Origin: Acidobacteriota bacterium
Lineage (GTDB): Bacteria; Acidobacteriota; Vicinamibacteria; Vicinamibacterales; UBA2999
Assembly: GCA_947465645.1 (NCBI GenBank)
Contig: CANIBQ010000001.1
Location: forward strand, 91,637 to 155,636
DNA: 64,000 nucleotides
Reading direction: 5' to 3'
Made by a program: the position numbers and the translations under genes. Within the stretch, counting starts at the first letter, position 1, and every line of letters begins with the position of its first letter. Below are positions 54,487 through 62,886 of the stretch, piece by piece. The notes beneath the pieces are model-generated. The model did not search any database, was not told where the DNA came from, and saw nothing but the letters and a program-made list of their open reading frames with translations.

Positions 54487-56037
54487 TCACCGCCGGGTCG
54501 GTTTTGACCGCCGCGGACCCGCCTTCCGGGCACTTTTCCTGGCAGGGACGCGAGCGGTCAGCTCGGGGCTGCCCGTGAGCAAGCCCTCGTAGCCGCCGAG
54601 CGTGTCGCCCATGACGATGCCTTCCTCGGTAATCTCGAACGCCCGCATGTCCTTGCTGTGCATGCTGCCACGCACTTTCACCACCGCCATGATGCGCTGC
54701 AGCTGGCCCTTGAAGACGATATACCGCTGCATGATGATCGCGTCGGTCAGAAAGGCGGTGCCGTGCGGGCTGAAGCGCAGGTCCGTGTAGCGGTCCTCGA
54801 GCTCCGCCGTCATCATCATCGTCACACCCATCCCCGTGAGCACGGTCACCATGCGATAGAGCGATTCCTTGAAGTCTTCACGAAACGTCGGTGCCAGGGC
54901 CAGCTCGAAACCGGAAAGCGAATCAATGACGAGGCGGCGCGCCTTGAGGCGGTCAATCGTGTCGACGATCTCGTTGAGCATTTCATCGATCGACAGATCG
55001 AGCGGGCGCGACTGGATGATGGCGACCTTGCCCTCGCTGACGAGCCGCTCGAACCGCTGTCCATTTGGACCGCCCTGCGCGTACTCGTTCGGGCGCTTTT
55101 CGAACACCGCGATGATGCCGGGCTCACCCTTATTCGCGCCCTCGGTGATGAACTTGCTGGCCAGCACGCTCTTGCCGGAGCCCGAGGGGCCGGCGATCAG
55201 CACCGAGTAGCCGGCGGGAATGCCGCCGCCCAGCATGGCATCCAGTTCCTTGATGCCGACCGAGAGCCGTTCCGTCGGCTTTCGCTTCGCGCCGGCCTCT
55301 GAGGGTCGCGACTTCGGCTCTGGCCCGACGATGACCCTGGGGAACACCTGAATACCGTCATCGGTGATACGGAAGGTATGCAGTCCGGGGATCGGCGCCT
55401 GTCCCCGCATCTTCTTGATCTGCATCTTGCGAACCATGGAATTTCGATCGAGGCTTTGATCGAGCCAGATCAGTCCGTCCGCCACGGTGAACACCGGATC
55501 CGGATCGCCTTCGTTCGCCGCCGATGGATACTCGCCGACCAGAAACGTCGTCGCTTCCCAGCCCGTGAGCCGGACGGCGAGTTGCTGTACGAAGTGCTGC
55601 AAGTCGAGGACGCCGTTCTCTGCGCGCCCGGCCGCCTGGGCGACCGTTCGAAAGGAATCGACAATCACCACGCCGGGGTTGGTCGCTTCGACCTCCTGGA
55701 CGATGCGTGCCAGCAGCTTCTCCAGCGTGCCGTTGACCACGTCCTGACTCAGATTGACGTAGCGGACGGAATCGTTCACGCGGGCCAAGTCGAAGAAGGA
55801 GAACTGCTGCTGATAGCGCAGCATCTTCAGGGGAGGTTCGCCGACGACGGTGAAGTAGAGCGCGGGGCGATCGGGACTGGCGAGGGCGAACATGATCTGC
55901 TGCGCGAGCGTCGTTTTCCCCGCGCCTGGAGAGCCGGCGATGAGATTGAACGAGAACTCCGGCAGGCCCCCACCCAGGATCTGGTCCAGCCCTGGAACGC
56001 CCGTGGGGAGCCGGCGGATCACCACTCTGTCAGTCAT
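54487..56037 (-). CDS. kaiC: KaiC-like two-domain RecA ATPase
   Basis: 516 aa from ATG 56037. Two RecA/KaiC domains: Walker A GSPGAGKTT (35-43) and a second AGPSGSGKS (about 282-290), linker, and closing KVRGSMHSKDMRAFEI of KaiC type. No KaiA or KaiB is nearby. In the second domain the segment HGTAFLTDAI replaces the cyanobacterial HxSTxTD phosphosite loop, so the canonical Ser/Thr pair seems absent, and the catalytic Glu pair reads EK. This suggests an ATPase switch rather than a phosphorylation clock. Co-transcribed with the hybrid kinase and the 157-aa protein. Confidence 0.87.
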   Translation of the reverse strand: MTDRVVIRRLPTGVPGLDQILGGGLPEFSFNLIAGSPGAGKTTLAQQIMFALASPDRPALYFTVVGEPPLKMLRYQQQFSFFDLARVNDSVRYVNLSQDVVNGTLEKLLARIVQEVEATNPGVVIVDSFRTVAQAAGRAENGVLDLQHFVQQLAVRLTGWEATTFLVGEYPSAANEGDPDPVFTVADGLIWLDQSLDRNSMVRKMQIKKMRGQAPIPGLHTFRITDDGIQVFPRVIVGPEPKSRPSEAGAKRKPTERLSVGIKELDAMLGGGIPAGYSVLIAGPSGSGKSVLASKFITEGANKGEPGIIAVFEKRPNEYAQGGPNGQRFERLVSEGKVAIIQSRPLDLSIDEMLNEIVDTIDRLKARRLVIDSLSGFELALAPTFREDFKESLYRMVTVLTGMGVTMMMTAELEDRYTDLRFSPHGTAFLTDAIIMQRYIVFKGQLQRIMAVVKVRGSMHSKDMRAFEITEEGIVMGDTLGGYEGLLTGSPELTARVPARKSARKAGPRRSKPTRR

Positions 56038-56040
56038 GCC

Positions 56041-56514
56041 TTATGTCTCCTCGGTGCCCGCGTCGAAAAACGCATCGGGCCACGCCTGTCGCAACAGACC
56101 CTCGGTCAAGGGTTCTCCGATGAACGTGACAAGCAACCCGATGAATGTGCCGAACACCGCTCCGGCGGCTTCGGTGGCCACGGCAGGGTCCTGCCGCTCC
56201 AGGCAGAACATGATCTGCTCGGAGGGCCCTTTCCATTGCTCCGGCTCCTGGGCGCGATTCAGCCACGGGTATTCCCGCTGCGTCAGATGCAGCGCGCGAC
56301 CCGTCAGCGCATCGACGCCAACCTGGCCGATGAGCGGAGCCGCAACCCGAGCGAGGTCATCGTAGGCACGGCGCGCCGCGGTGGCGAGGGCCTCCGCGTT
56401 CGGGGCGGGGCCCGCGTGTCGCGCGAGCGCGCTCACCGCGAGCTGCCGGAGCTCCACGTCTCCAAAGCTGCCGCGGCGAGACCGCACGCGGGTTGGCACA
56501 TGCTTGGCAGGCAT
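56041..56514 (-). CDS. Hypothetical protein of the KaiC operon
   Basis: 157 aa, ATG 56514, stop 3 bases before kaiC. No family recognised. A basic N-terminus (KHVPTRVRSRRGSFG) precedes helices including ARRAYDDLARVAAPLIGQVGV, then LTQREYPWL and a hydrophobic AAGAVFGTFIGLLVTFIGEPLTEGLL that could be a membrane or buried helix. Its last 13 residues reappear, altered, in a 45-base remnant upstream of the Crp/Fnr gene. Probably an accessory of KaiC or the kinase. Confidence 0.65.
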   Translation of the reverse strand: MPAKHVPTRVRSRRGSFGDVELRQLAVSALARHAGPAPNAEALATAARRAYDDLARVAAPLIGQVGVDALTGRALHLTQREYPWLNRAQEPEQWKGPSEQIMFCLERQDPAVATEAAGAVFGTFIGLLVTFIGEPLTEGLLRQAWPDAFFDAGTEET

Positions 56515-56594
56515 TTCAATTCACGACATTATCGCCGAAGCAGCCGCCGCAGGAAGGTGCTCGCGCCGATCGTGCACCAGGCGCTGTCTGGCGC

Positions 56595-57284
56595 TCATGC
56601 GTCTTCGTCATCGTGTAAGACGACCGTGAGCAGCGAGTGGTGGACCCTGAGCCCATCCTGGTCGTCGATGAACCCCAGTCGCTTGAACTTGTTGATGAGA
56701 AAATTCACCCGCGATCGCGTCGTGCCGACCATTTCCGCCAGCGTCTCCTGCGAGATCCTGAGGACGACCCCTGCCGGCGTGTCCTGCTTGCCGTAGCGCG
56801 CGAGCAGCAACAGCGCTCGCGCCAGCCGTTTCTCGCTGGAATTGAAGAGCTGGTTGACCAGGTCTTCCTCGATCCGGATGGTGCGCGCCAGCATGTGAGC
56901 GATGAACAGATCGGACAGCGCGTGCTGCTCGTGCAGCTGGCGCACCATCTCGTTCTGGTCTATGACCAGGATGGTGCTGCGAGCGGTCGCGGTCGCACTC
57001 CCCATGCGCACGGGTTGCCCAGCCAGGCCTCCTTCGCCAAAGAAGTCGCCAGGGCCGAGCATCGCCACGACCGCCTCCTTCCCCCTCTTCGACACCACCG
57101 AGATCCTGACGCCACCCTCCTGGATGTACAGAACGCTCTCGCAGGGATCGCCCTGGGTGAAGATGGCGTCGTCTCGCCGATACTCCACGATCGTCCGGGA
57201 GACCCCCACCGATTCGAGGAACGCCTTGATATCGAACGTTCGGTCCTCTTCGACGCGCGGCTTCGAACGAGGGCGCGTGGTCAC
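56595..57284 (-). CDS. Crp/Fnr-family transcription regulator
   Basis: 229 aa from GTG 57284. An in-frame ATG at 57344 would start inside a remnant of another gene and is rejected. Cyclic-nucleotide-binding fold (DAIFTQGDPCESVLYIQEGGVRISVVS, GPGDFFGEGGLAGQP) and a C-terminal HTH with ISQETLAEMVGTTRSRVNFLINKFKRLGFI. The effector pocket lacks the Arg-Ser pair of cAMP-binding CRP as far as I can see, so the ligand is unknown. 80 bases upstream of the KaiC-operon protein, same strand; a likely operon member. Confidence 0.87.
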   Translation of the reverse strand: MTTRPRSKPRVEEDRTFDIKAFLESVGVSRTIVEYRRDDAIFTQGDPCESVLYIQEGGVRISVVSKRGKEAVVAMLGPGDFFGEGGLAGQPVRMGSATATARSTILVIDQNEMVRQLHEQHALSDLFIAHMLARTIRIEEDLVNQLFNSSEKRLARALLLLARYGKQDTPAGVVLRISQETLAEMVGTTRSRVNFLINKFKRLGFIDDQDGLRVHHSLLTVVLHDDEDA

Positions 57285-57301
57285 ACGACGGGCTCCATGC
57301 C

Positions 57302-57346
57302 TTATGTCTCCTTCGTGCTCGCGCCGGAAAAGGCATCGGGCCACGC
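57302..57346 (-). pseudogene. Remnant of a duplicate of the 157-aa KaiC-operon gene
   Basis: On the minus strand 57346-57302 reads AWPDAFSGASTKET then TAA, against AWPDAFFDAGTEET then TAA at the end of 56041-56514. The following bases CATAAGGCATG are also shared with the kaiC start. Identity fades upstream, so only the 3' tip of an old duplicate remains, followed by the GTG of the Crp/Fnr gene. Confidence 0.7.
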
Positions 57347-57408
57347 CGATCTCTCAGGGGATTTCACTAGGAAGGATGGTACACCCGCTACACGGCAGGG
57401 CTAGGTGA

Positions 57409-57650
57409 GGTGCGACGGTGCGAGGGTGCGAGGGTGCGAAGGTGCGTCCGAAGGTGCGATGGTGCGACGGTGCGAAGGTGCGTCCGAGGGTGCGAGGTGC
57501 GACGGTGCGAAGGTGCGTCCGAGGGTGCGAGGTGCGACGGTGCGAGGGTGCGTCCGAGGGTGCGAGGTGCGACGGTTCAAATGTGCCGGACCTCGCACCG
57601 CGCACCTTCGCACCGTCGGACGCACCTTCGCACCCTCGCACCTCGCACCC
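57409..57650. repeat. GGTGCGAN octamer element, second copy
   Basis: About 20 units of GGTGCGAN, with four GGTGCGTCCGAN units, run to about 57572. The centre carries GTGCCGGACCTCGCACC, and the complementary TCGCACC half runs to 57650. That is the base next to the stop (57651-57653, minus strand) of the large fusion gene. Same order of parts as at 52796-52974. Confidence 0.92.
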
Positions 57651-60600
57651 TTAAAACCCCGGTGTGAGACTGAACTGCCAGAGCCAACCGCGCCCGGGCC
57701 GATCAAACGGCCGGACGTAGTCGAGCTCGACGATCGCGTAGCCAAGGGCATTCACCCGGAGCGCCACGCCGGCGCTGCGGACCCAGTCGCGATTGCCGTT
57801 GCCGAACTGCGACCGTGCGTCGCCGCTCGTCCACGCCTTTCCGGCGTCGCCGAAGACGGCCAGCCCGATCGGCACCGGCCCGTAGTTCAGCCTCCTGTTG
57901 AACAGTCCGAACAGCGGCACCCGCAGCTCGGCGCTGGCCACCGCCATGCGCGAGCCGACCAGTTGATCGAACGCGTCGCACGCGGCGGCCCCGGTGACCA
58001 CGCACTCGGTTGGGTCGAAGGAGCTCACGTCATATCCGCGCACGAGGCCCGGATACCCGAGATACATCGGCGTGAGGCGCGAATCCTCGCCGTCGCGGCC
58101 GTAGCGCCCAAAGTGCAGGCCGCGCACGGCGAACGTGAACGGACGCGCCGGCATGAAGTAACGCCGGTAGTCGGCGAGCACGCCACCGTAGAGCAGGTCG
58201 CCCGCCGACTGTGAGTACTCGAAGCGGTACCGCCGACCGAGGATGGGACTGGTGGGGCCCATCACCGACGAGTCGAAGACAAGAGCGGTGGTGGCTTCGC
58301 CCAGGTTGACGGCGTCAGGGCGCGGCAGCTCGCGCGTGCTGCGATCGAGCTCGGCGCCGGTGGTGAGCGAGAACAGCGAGGTTTCGATATCCTGGTCGAA
58401 GCCGATGCGCCTCGCGCCGACCCCGAACTCGAGCCGCTGCGCGCGGCTCAACGGGTACTGCACGATGCCGCTGACCGCGCTGTTGATCTGCGTGATCCGT
58501 TGCGTCTCCTGGATCCCGACGGTCTGCCCGTTGGAGGTGGTGACGCCCTGCGCGAAACCGCCGGTGACGTAGGGACTCTGCTCCCCGACGAGGCCCCAGT
58601 TCCACCGGGACTTGCGATTGATGTACGCGACCACGCCGCCGATTTCCTGGACGCGGCTGGTGAGCTGTACGGTGGTGCCGACGGTGTGGTTGCCGAGGAT
58701 GTCACTCCACATCACCGACAGTCCGCCGGCGGCATATGTCCCGAACCGGTCTGCGCCGACGCCGACCGTCGGCTGCCCGACCTGGTCCACCGACAGCGTC
58801 GCGCGGTACGGCTCCTCCGGATATTGCGTCGGCGCGGGAAGGCCGGTGCCCGGTTCAGAGAGCAGCTGGGCCACCTCGCCGGTCGGACGATTGGAGGGAG
58901 GCAGCGCCGCCGCGTCGCGCTCCAAGGTCGGGACCTCGCGGCCGGTCAACTGCGATTCCATGTCGCTCAGGTAGATGTTGTAGTGGTCCTCCTCGAACAC
59001 GGTGAAGGCGACGGCGCGTGCCGCCGCCGCGGCCGACAACGCGGGTGTCTGCGGCGTGATGCCGCTCACCCCTGACAACACGTTGGTGATGCGTGCGGGC
59101 GAGCCACTGGTCAGCGCCCCGTTCACCGCGCTGTTTATCCCGACGCGATAGATGTTCGCGATGCCGTCCGGCGTGGCGATGAAATACAGCGATCGGCCAT
59201 CAGCCGAAAACTCCGGATTGGTATGGCGGCCGCTGTCGAACGCCGTCAGCGGGCTGGCGTTGCGCGTCTGGACGTTCAGCAGGCCGATGCGGTAGTTGCC
59301 GAACGCGAGCGTCTGCAGGTTGGTGGAGAAACGGTCGGTGACCCACGCCAGCGTCGCACCGTCGGGTGACCACTCGGGGTCCAGGTCGGCGTAGGGATCG
59401 TTGGTGAGCTGCGTGACGGAGCTGTCGTCGAGGTTGAACAGGTAAAGGTCGAGCAGCCCACCCTTCAACCCGAAGAACGCGATCCGGCGACCGTCGGGCG
59501 ACCACGCCGGGTTGAAGATCTGGTCGACCTCCACGAACGTCTGCTCGCGCAGGCGGGAGCCGCTGTCCACGTCGACGATCGAGAGCACCGGTTGGCCGCT
59601 GCTCAGCGCCGAGAAGACGAACCGCTTGTTGTCGGGGGCCCAGTCGCCGGCCGAGCTCAGGAACTCGAGGCTGTCGAAGTGCGGGTCCCCGGCGGTCGCG
59701 ACGATCTTCCGCGTCACTGTGCCCGTCGCGGTGTCAGCGACGTACATGTCGATCGAGAACATCGACCGCTCCGAGAGAAACACGACGCGACGGCCGTCGG
59801 GGCTGAGCGCGGGCGCGAGGTTCAGGTCGCCGTCGCTGTTGTCAGCGGTGATCAGCGGCCGTCCGAAGATGCTCGCTTTCTGCGTCGTCTCGAAGAACGG
59901 CGCGTAGGTGCGGCGGGTGGCCTCGTGCCACTCGGTGGTGAAGGTTTCGGCGTTGATGCCGAGCACGCTGATCAGCGCGCCTTCGATGTCTCCCTCGGGA
60001 CCGGTCGCCCGGAGCATGTCGCCGACCGCCTTGTCGCCCGCGCGTCCGGCGAGGTAGGCCCAGAACGCGTGGCCGTAGCGATACGGGAAGAAATTCGGAT
60101 CGTTCAGCTTGTCGACGGTTGGCATCTTGTCGCGCGACGAGGCTTCGCGGACCCACATCGCCGTGTTGGCGTCGACCGGACCAATGGAAAGGTATTCCGC
60201 CATTCCTTCGACGAACCAGAGCGGCAGCGCCAGGACCCCCGGTCCCGCGGCCTGGCCCTGCGCATCCACCCTGGTGGACATGTCGAACTGGAACGCGTGG
60301 ACCAGCTCGTGCCCCAACACGTGATCGGTTTCCGCGAGGCCGCCAGCGAACGGGAGCACGATGCGGCGCTTGAACATCTCCGTGACGCCGCCGGTGCCCT
60401 CGCCGATTTCGCCGGACAGCGTGTTGGTCTGCTGGAAGTGCGGGTGTGCCGCGTAGAGCACGAGTGGCTGGCGGCCGTTGAGCTCGTGGTTCAGCAGCTT
60501 CGACAGCCGGTCGTACCACCGCTCCGCCATGCGTGACGCGAGCTGCACGGCCGCCGCTTCCTCCGGGTAGTAGTAGATGTCGAAGTGCTCGGTCTTCATC

Positions 60601-60716
60601 ACCTTGAAATCGAATTTCTCGTATTGCACCTTGTTCCGGCCGAAGTACTGGGCGTCGGCTGGCGCGCTGCCAAATGCGATGAGGGCCAGGACGATGAGTG
60701 CCTGTCGAATGGTCAT
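57651..60716 (-). CDS. Metallopeptidase - beta-propeller - Omp85 barrel fusion
   Basis: 1021 aa from ATG 60716. Signal peptide to about residue 22 (GSAPADAQ). Residues 35-280: peptidase-MA-like domain with GHELVHAFQFD (HExxH 136-140) and LWFVEGMAEYLS. Residues about 295-600: TolB/PD40-type blades (APALSPDGRRVVFLSER, NPAWSPDGRRIAFFG, DPEWSPDGATLAWV, NPEFSADGRSLYFIA). Residues about 640-1021: 16-strand-type barrel of the Omp85/surface-antigen family with YPGLVRGYDV and a final Phe. It should be anchored in the outer membrane with a periplasmic or surface peptidase. Substrate unknown. Confidence 0.83.
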   Translation of the reverse strand: MTIRQALIVLALIAFGSAPADAQYFGRNKVQYEKFDFKVMKTEHFDIYYYPEEAAAVQLASRMAERWYDRLSKLLNHELNGRQPLVLYAAHPHFQQTNTLSGEIGEGTGGVTEMFKRRIVLPFAGGLAETDHVLGHELVHAFQFDMSTRVDAQGQAAGPGVLALPLWFVEGMAEYLSIGPVDANTAMWVREASSRDKMPTVDKLNDPNFFPYRYGHAFWAYLAGRAGDKAVGDMLRATGPEGDIEGALISVLGINAETFTTEWHEATRRTYAPFFETTQKASIFGRPLITADNSDGDLNLAPALSPDGRRVVFLSERSMFSIDMYVADTATGTVTRKIVATAGDPHFDSLEFLSSAGDWAPDNKRFVFSALSSGQPVLSIVDVDSGSRLREQTFVEVDQIFNPAWSPDGRRIAFFGLKGGLLDLYLFNLDDSSVTQLTNDPYADLDPEWSPDGATLAWVTDRFSTNLQTLAFGNYRIGLLNVQTRNASPLTAFDSGRHTNPEFSADGRSLYFIATPDGIANIYRVGINSAVNGALTSGSPARITNVLSGVSGITPQTPALSAAAAARAVAFTVFEEDHYNIYLSDMESQLTGREVPTLERDAAALPPSNRPTGEVAQLLSEPGTGLPAPTQYPEEPYRATLSVDQVGQPTVGVGADRFGTYAAGGLSVMWSDILGNHTVGTTVQLTSRVQEIGGVVAYINRKSRWNWGLVGEQSPYVTGGFAQGVTTSNGQTVGIQETQRITQINSAVSGIVQYPLSRAQRLEFGVGARRIGFDQDIETSLFSLTTGAELDRSTRELPRPDAVNLGEATTALVFDSSVMGPTSPILGRRYRFEYSQSAGDLLYGGVLADYRRYFMPARPFTFAVRGLHFGRYGRDGEDSRLTPMYLGYPGLVRGYDVSSFDPTECVVTGAAACDAFDQLVGSRMAVASAELRVPLFGLFNRRLNYGPVPIGLAVFGDAGKAWTSGDARSQFGNGNRDWVRSAGVALRVNALGYAIVELDYVRPFDRPGRGWLWQFSLTPGF

Positions 60717-60839
60717 GAAGCTCTCCAGTTATTTTGCATAGGGAGGTGCATAAGGTGTTCCCCCAAACAAATTGCCATCCCCAATGTCACCCACGCGGGC
60801 ACGCGCTTTGTAGTTCTGCTGATCGGAGATTGACGCACC

Positions 60840-61079
60840 ATGGGTGAGCACTGGCAGGCGCGGAGTTTCAATCGAATGCCCGACACCGAGTGGCGCGAGA
60901 CGGTGTCGCGGGTGCGCGGGGAGTTCAAGGAAATGCCCTGCCTGCGCGTGACCGCGGATCAGGCGCGTGTCCTGTTTGGGCTGCAGGAGCCTGACGGCGT
61001 CCTGAACTCGCTACAGCGCGATGGGTTTCTCGACCGGACCGCGCAGGGGGAGTACGTCCGCCGCAATAACGGGCACTAG
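60840..61079 (+). CDS. Small winged-helix-like hypothetical protein
   Basis: 79 aa from ATG 60840. The segment MPCLRVTADQARVLFGLQEPDGVLNSLQRDGFLDRTAQGEYVRR has the spacing of a small helix-turn-helix with a following wing, as in short regulatory proteins. Family not recognised. It is divergent from the large fusion gene across 123 bases and convergent with gluQ. Confidence 0.55.
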   Translation: MGEHWQARSFNRMPDTEWRETVSRVRGEFKEMPCLRVTADQARVLFGLQEPDGVLNSLQRDGFLDRTAQGEYVRRNNGH

Positions 61080-61099
61080 CGATTGTTGGGAGTGGTCGT

Positions 61100-62077
61100 C
61101 TAGACCGTTCTGGATCTGAAGAGCTCGGACACCTCCGAGGCTGGAATGGGTTGTCTGCTATCGATGAGCCCGGCAGCCGCCGCCGCTCGCCCAATCACCT
61201 CGGCTGGAGACAACCCCGCGGCGCGCAGATCACGCACACTTGTATCGCCAGCCGACTTGCTGAGTTTCTCGCCCGCTCTCTCCCCGGAGGCATTCAGCAC
61301 CAGGGGATGGTGAAGGAAGACCGCGGGCTGTTGGCGGCCGAGCATCCGTGCGAGCCTGATCTGGCGCCCGGTAGAGGTCAGAAGGTCCGCTCCCCGAATC
61401 ACCAGCCCGACTCCCTGCCGCTGATCGTCCACGGCCACTGCGAACTGATAGGTCCAGTGGCCGTCGCGGTCACGCAGCAACAGGTCGCCGCACTGGTCGG
61501 CCGGCTCCTGCTCCTGCGCGCCGAGCAGCGCGTCCTCGAAACGCTCCACGCCGAGGCCGATCTCCACCCTCACGCCGCGGTGGCTGCGGTCGTCGAGATT
61601 CCTCGCGCGACAGGCGCCGCCGTAGCGCTCCCCGCCGATCTCTTTCCGAGAGCAATCGCACGCGTAGACGTGATGCTGCTGCCGCAGCCCCGCCAGCGCC
61701 TCTTCGTATACCGCAGGTTGATCGCTTTGCCGTACGTAGTGTCCGGCCTCACCGGGACGTGGCGGTACGTAGTGTCCGGCTCTACCGGGGTGCGGCGGGA
61801 CGTAGTGTCCGGCTTCAGCCGGACCGTGATCCGTAAATCCGAGCCACTCGAGATCCTCGAGCAGCGCCGCCTCGTACTCGGCACGGCAGCGAATGCGGTC
61901 GTGGTCCTCGATCCGCAGCAGCACGCGCCCGCCGAGCGCTCCGGCGACACCCCAGACGTAGACCGCGTTCACGACGTGGCCCAGGTGCAGGTACCCTGTG
62001 GGGGACGGCGCATAGCGCGTCAGCACGCCGGGGCCGACCCGGTGAGCGAGCGCCGAAAGATCGGGACGAACCAGCAC
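61100..62077 (-). CDS. gluQ: Glutamyl-Q tRNA(Asp) synthetase with three in-frame repeat copies
   Basis: 325 aa from ATG 62077. It adds glutamate to queuosine in tRNA-Asp and resembles the catalytic part of GluRS without an anticodon domain. Seen: RYAPSPTGYLHLGH (HIGH-type, 31-34), RIEDHD, zinc-binding Cys140, Cys142 and Cys156 (YACDCSRK, YGGACR), KLSKS near 286. Between WLGFTDHG and RQSDQPAVYEEAL (residues 84-115) a repeat-coded insert gives three AGHYV segments not found in the family. The insert falls in a loop before the zinc region, so activity may be retained. Confidence 0.9.
   Translation of the reverse strand: MLVRPDLSALAHRVGPGVLTRYAPSPTGYLHLGHVVNAVYVWGVAGALGGRVLLRIEDHDRIRCRAEYEAALLEDLEWLGFTDHGPAEAGHYVPPHPGRAGHYVPPRPGEAGHYVRQSDQPAVYEEALAGLRQQHHVYACDCSRKEIGGERYGGACRARNLDDRSHRGVRVEIGLGVERFEDALLGAQEQEPADQCGDLLLRDRDGHWTYQFAVAVDDQRQGVGLVIRGADLLTSTGRQIRLARMLGRQQPAVFLHHPLVLNASGERAGEKLSKSAGDTSVRDLRAAGLSPAEVIGRAAAAAGLIDSRQPIPASEVSELFRSRTV
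61733..61831. repeat. Three 33-base tandem copies of the GTAGTGTCCGGCT repeat inside gluQ
   Basis: Copies start at 61733, 61766 and 61799, each beginning (T/G)ACGTAGTGTCCGG. The third is identical over 29 bases to the intergenic copy at 32392. The 33-base spacing keeps the gluQ frame. Confidence 0.93.
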
Positions 62078-62160
62078 GTGCCTCCATGCTAATAGAGCCG
62101 ACCGCGGCGGGCTTGTACTGCGGGGCGGGCGGCAGGTCGCAGGCCTTATGCTGAAGCGCC

Positions 62161-62886
62161 ATGATCCCCTGGCTCGACCAAGACGATCCGTTTCCGCCGG
62201 TCGAGGAGGCGCTGACGGATCCGAACGGGCTGCTCGCGGCCGGTGCCGACCTGTCGATCGATCGGCTGCTCGACGCCTACCTTCACGGCATCTTTCCCTG
62301 GTTCGGCGACGAGGATCCGCTGCTCTGGTGGAGCCCCGATCCCCGCATGGTGCTGATCCCCGGCGAGCTGCGCATCTCGCGCTCGCTCCGGCGCCTGATT
62401 CGATCGGGCCGCTACCGCGTGACCCTGGACACGGCCTTCCGGGACGTGATGATCGGCTGCGCCGGGCCGAGGAGAGACCACGACGGCACCTGGATTACCG
62501 CCGAGATGCTCGCGGCCTACACCCGCCTGGCCGCGCGCGGATTCGCGCACTCGGTCGAAGTCTGGTCGGGCGAGGAACTGGCGGGCGGGTTGTACGGCGT
62601 CGCCATCGGGCGGATGTTCTACGGCGAGTCGATGTTCAGCCGCCGGGCGGACGGCTCGAAGGTCGCGCTGGCGTACCTGGCGCCCCAGCTCGCGCGGTGG
62701 GGCTTCGAGATGATCGACTGCCAGATGTCCCCCCCCCACCTGGCGTCGCTCGGCGCGCGCGAGATCCCCAGGGCCGAGTTCGTGGAACGCCTCAGCAGCC
62801 TGACGGCGCGGCCAGCTGTGCCGTCCCCGTGGGTGCTCGACGCGGACTTATACAATAAGGGAGAGGATGTCCCGTCCACTCGCTGA
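62161..62886 (+). CDS. aat: Leucyl/phenylalanyl-tRNA-protein transferase
   Basis: 241 aa from ATG 62161. It moves Leu or Phe from tRNA onto N-terminal Arg or Lys of proteins, marking them for ClpS-ClpAP. Family blocks present: [87 protein letters not shown] and [18 protein letters not shown]. The length is usual. It overlaps clpS by 20 bases and is divergent from gluQ. Confidence 0.96.
   Translation: MIPWLDQDDPFPPVEEALTDPNGLLAAGADLSIDRLLDAYLHGIFPWFGDEDPLLWWSPDPRMVLIPGELRISRSLRRLIRSGRYRVTLDTAFRDVMIGCAGPRRDHDGTWITAEMLAAYTRLAARGFAHSVEVWSGEELAGGLYGVAIGRMFYGESMFSRRADGSKVALAYLAPQLARWGFEMIDCQMSPPHLASLGAREIPRAEFVERLSSLTARPAVPSPWVLDADLYNKGEDVPSTR

Noticed and set aside
57285..57344. Upstream ATG start for the Crp/Fnr gene
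   Set aside because: Those 20 codons are read in a second frame through the remnant of the KaiC-operon gene; GTG 57284 fits the family start better.
57561..57600. tRNA T-arm-like GGTTCAAAT
   Set aside because: It is the degenerate centre of the octamer element; no acceptor or anticodon stems can be formed around it.
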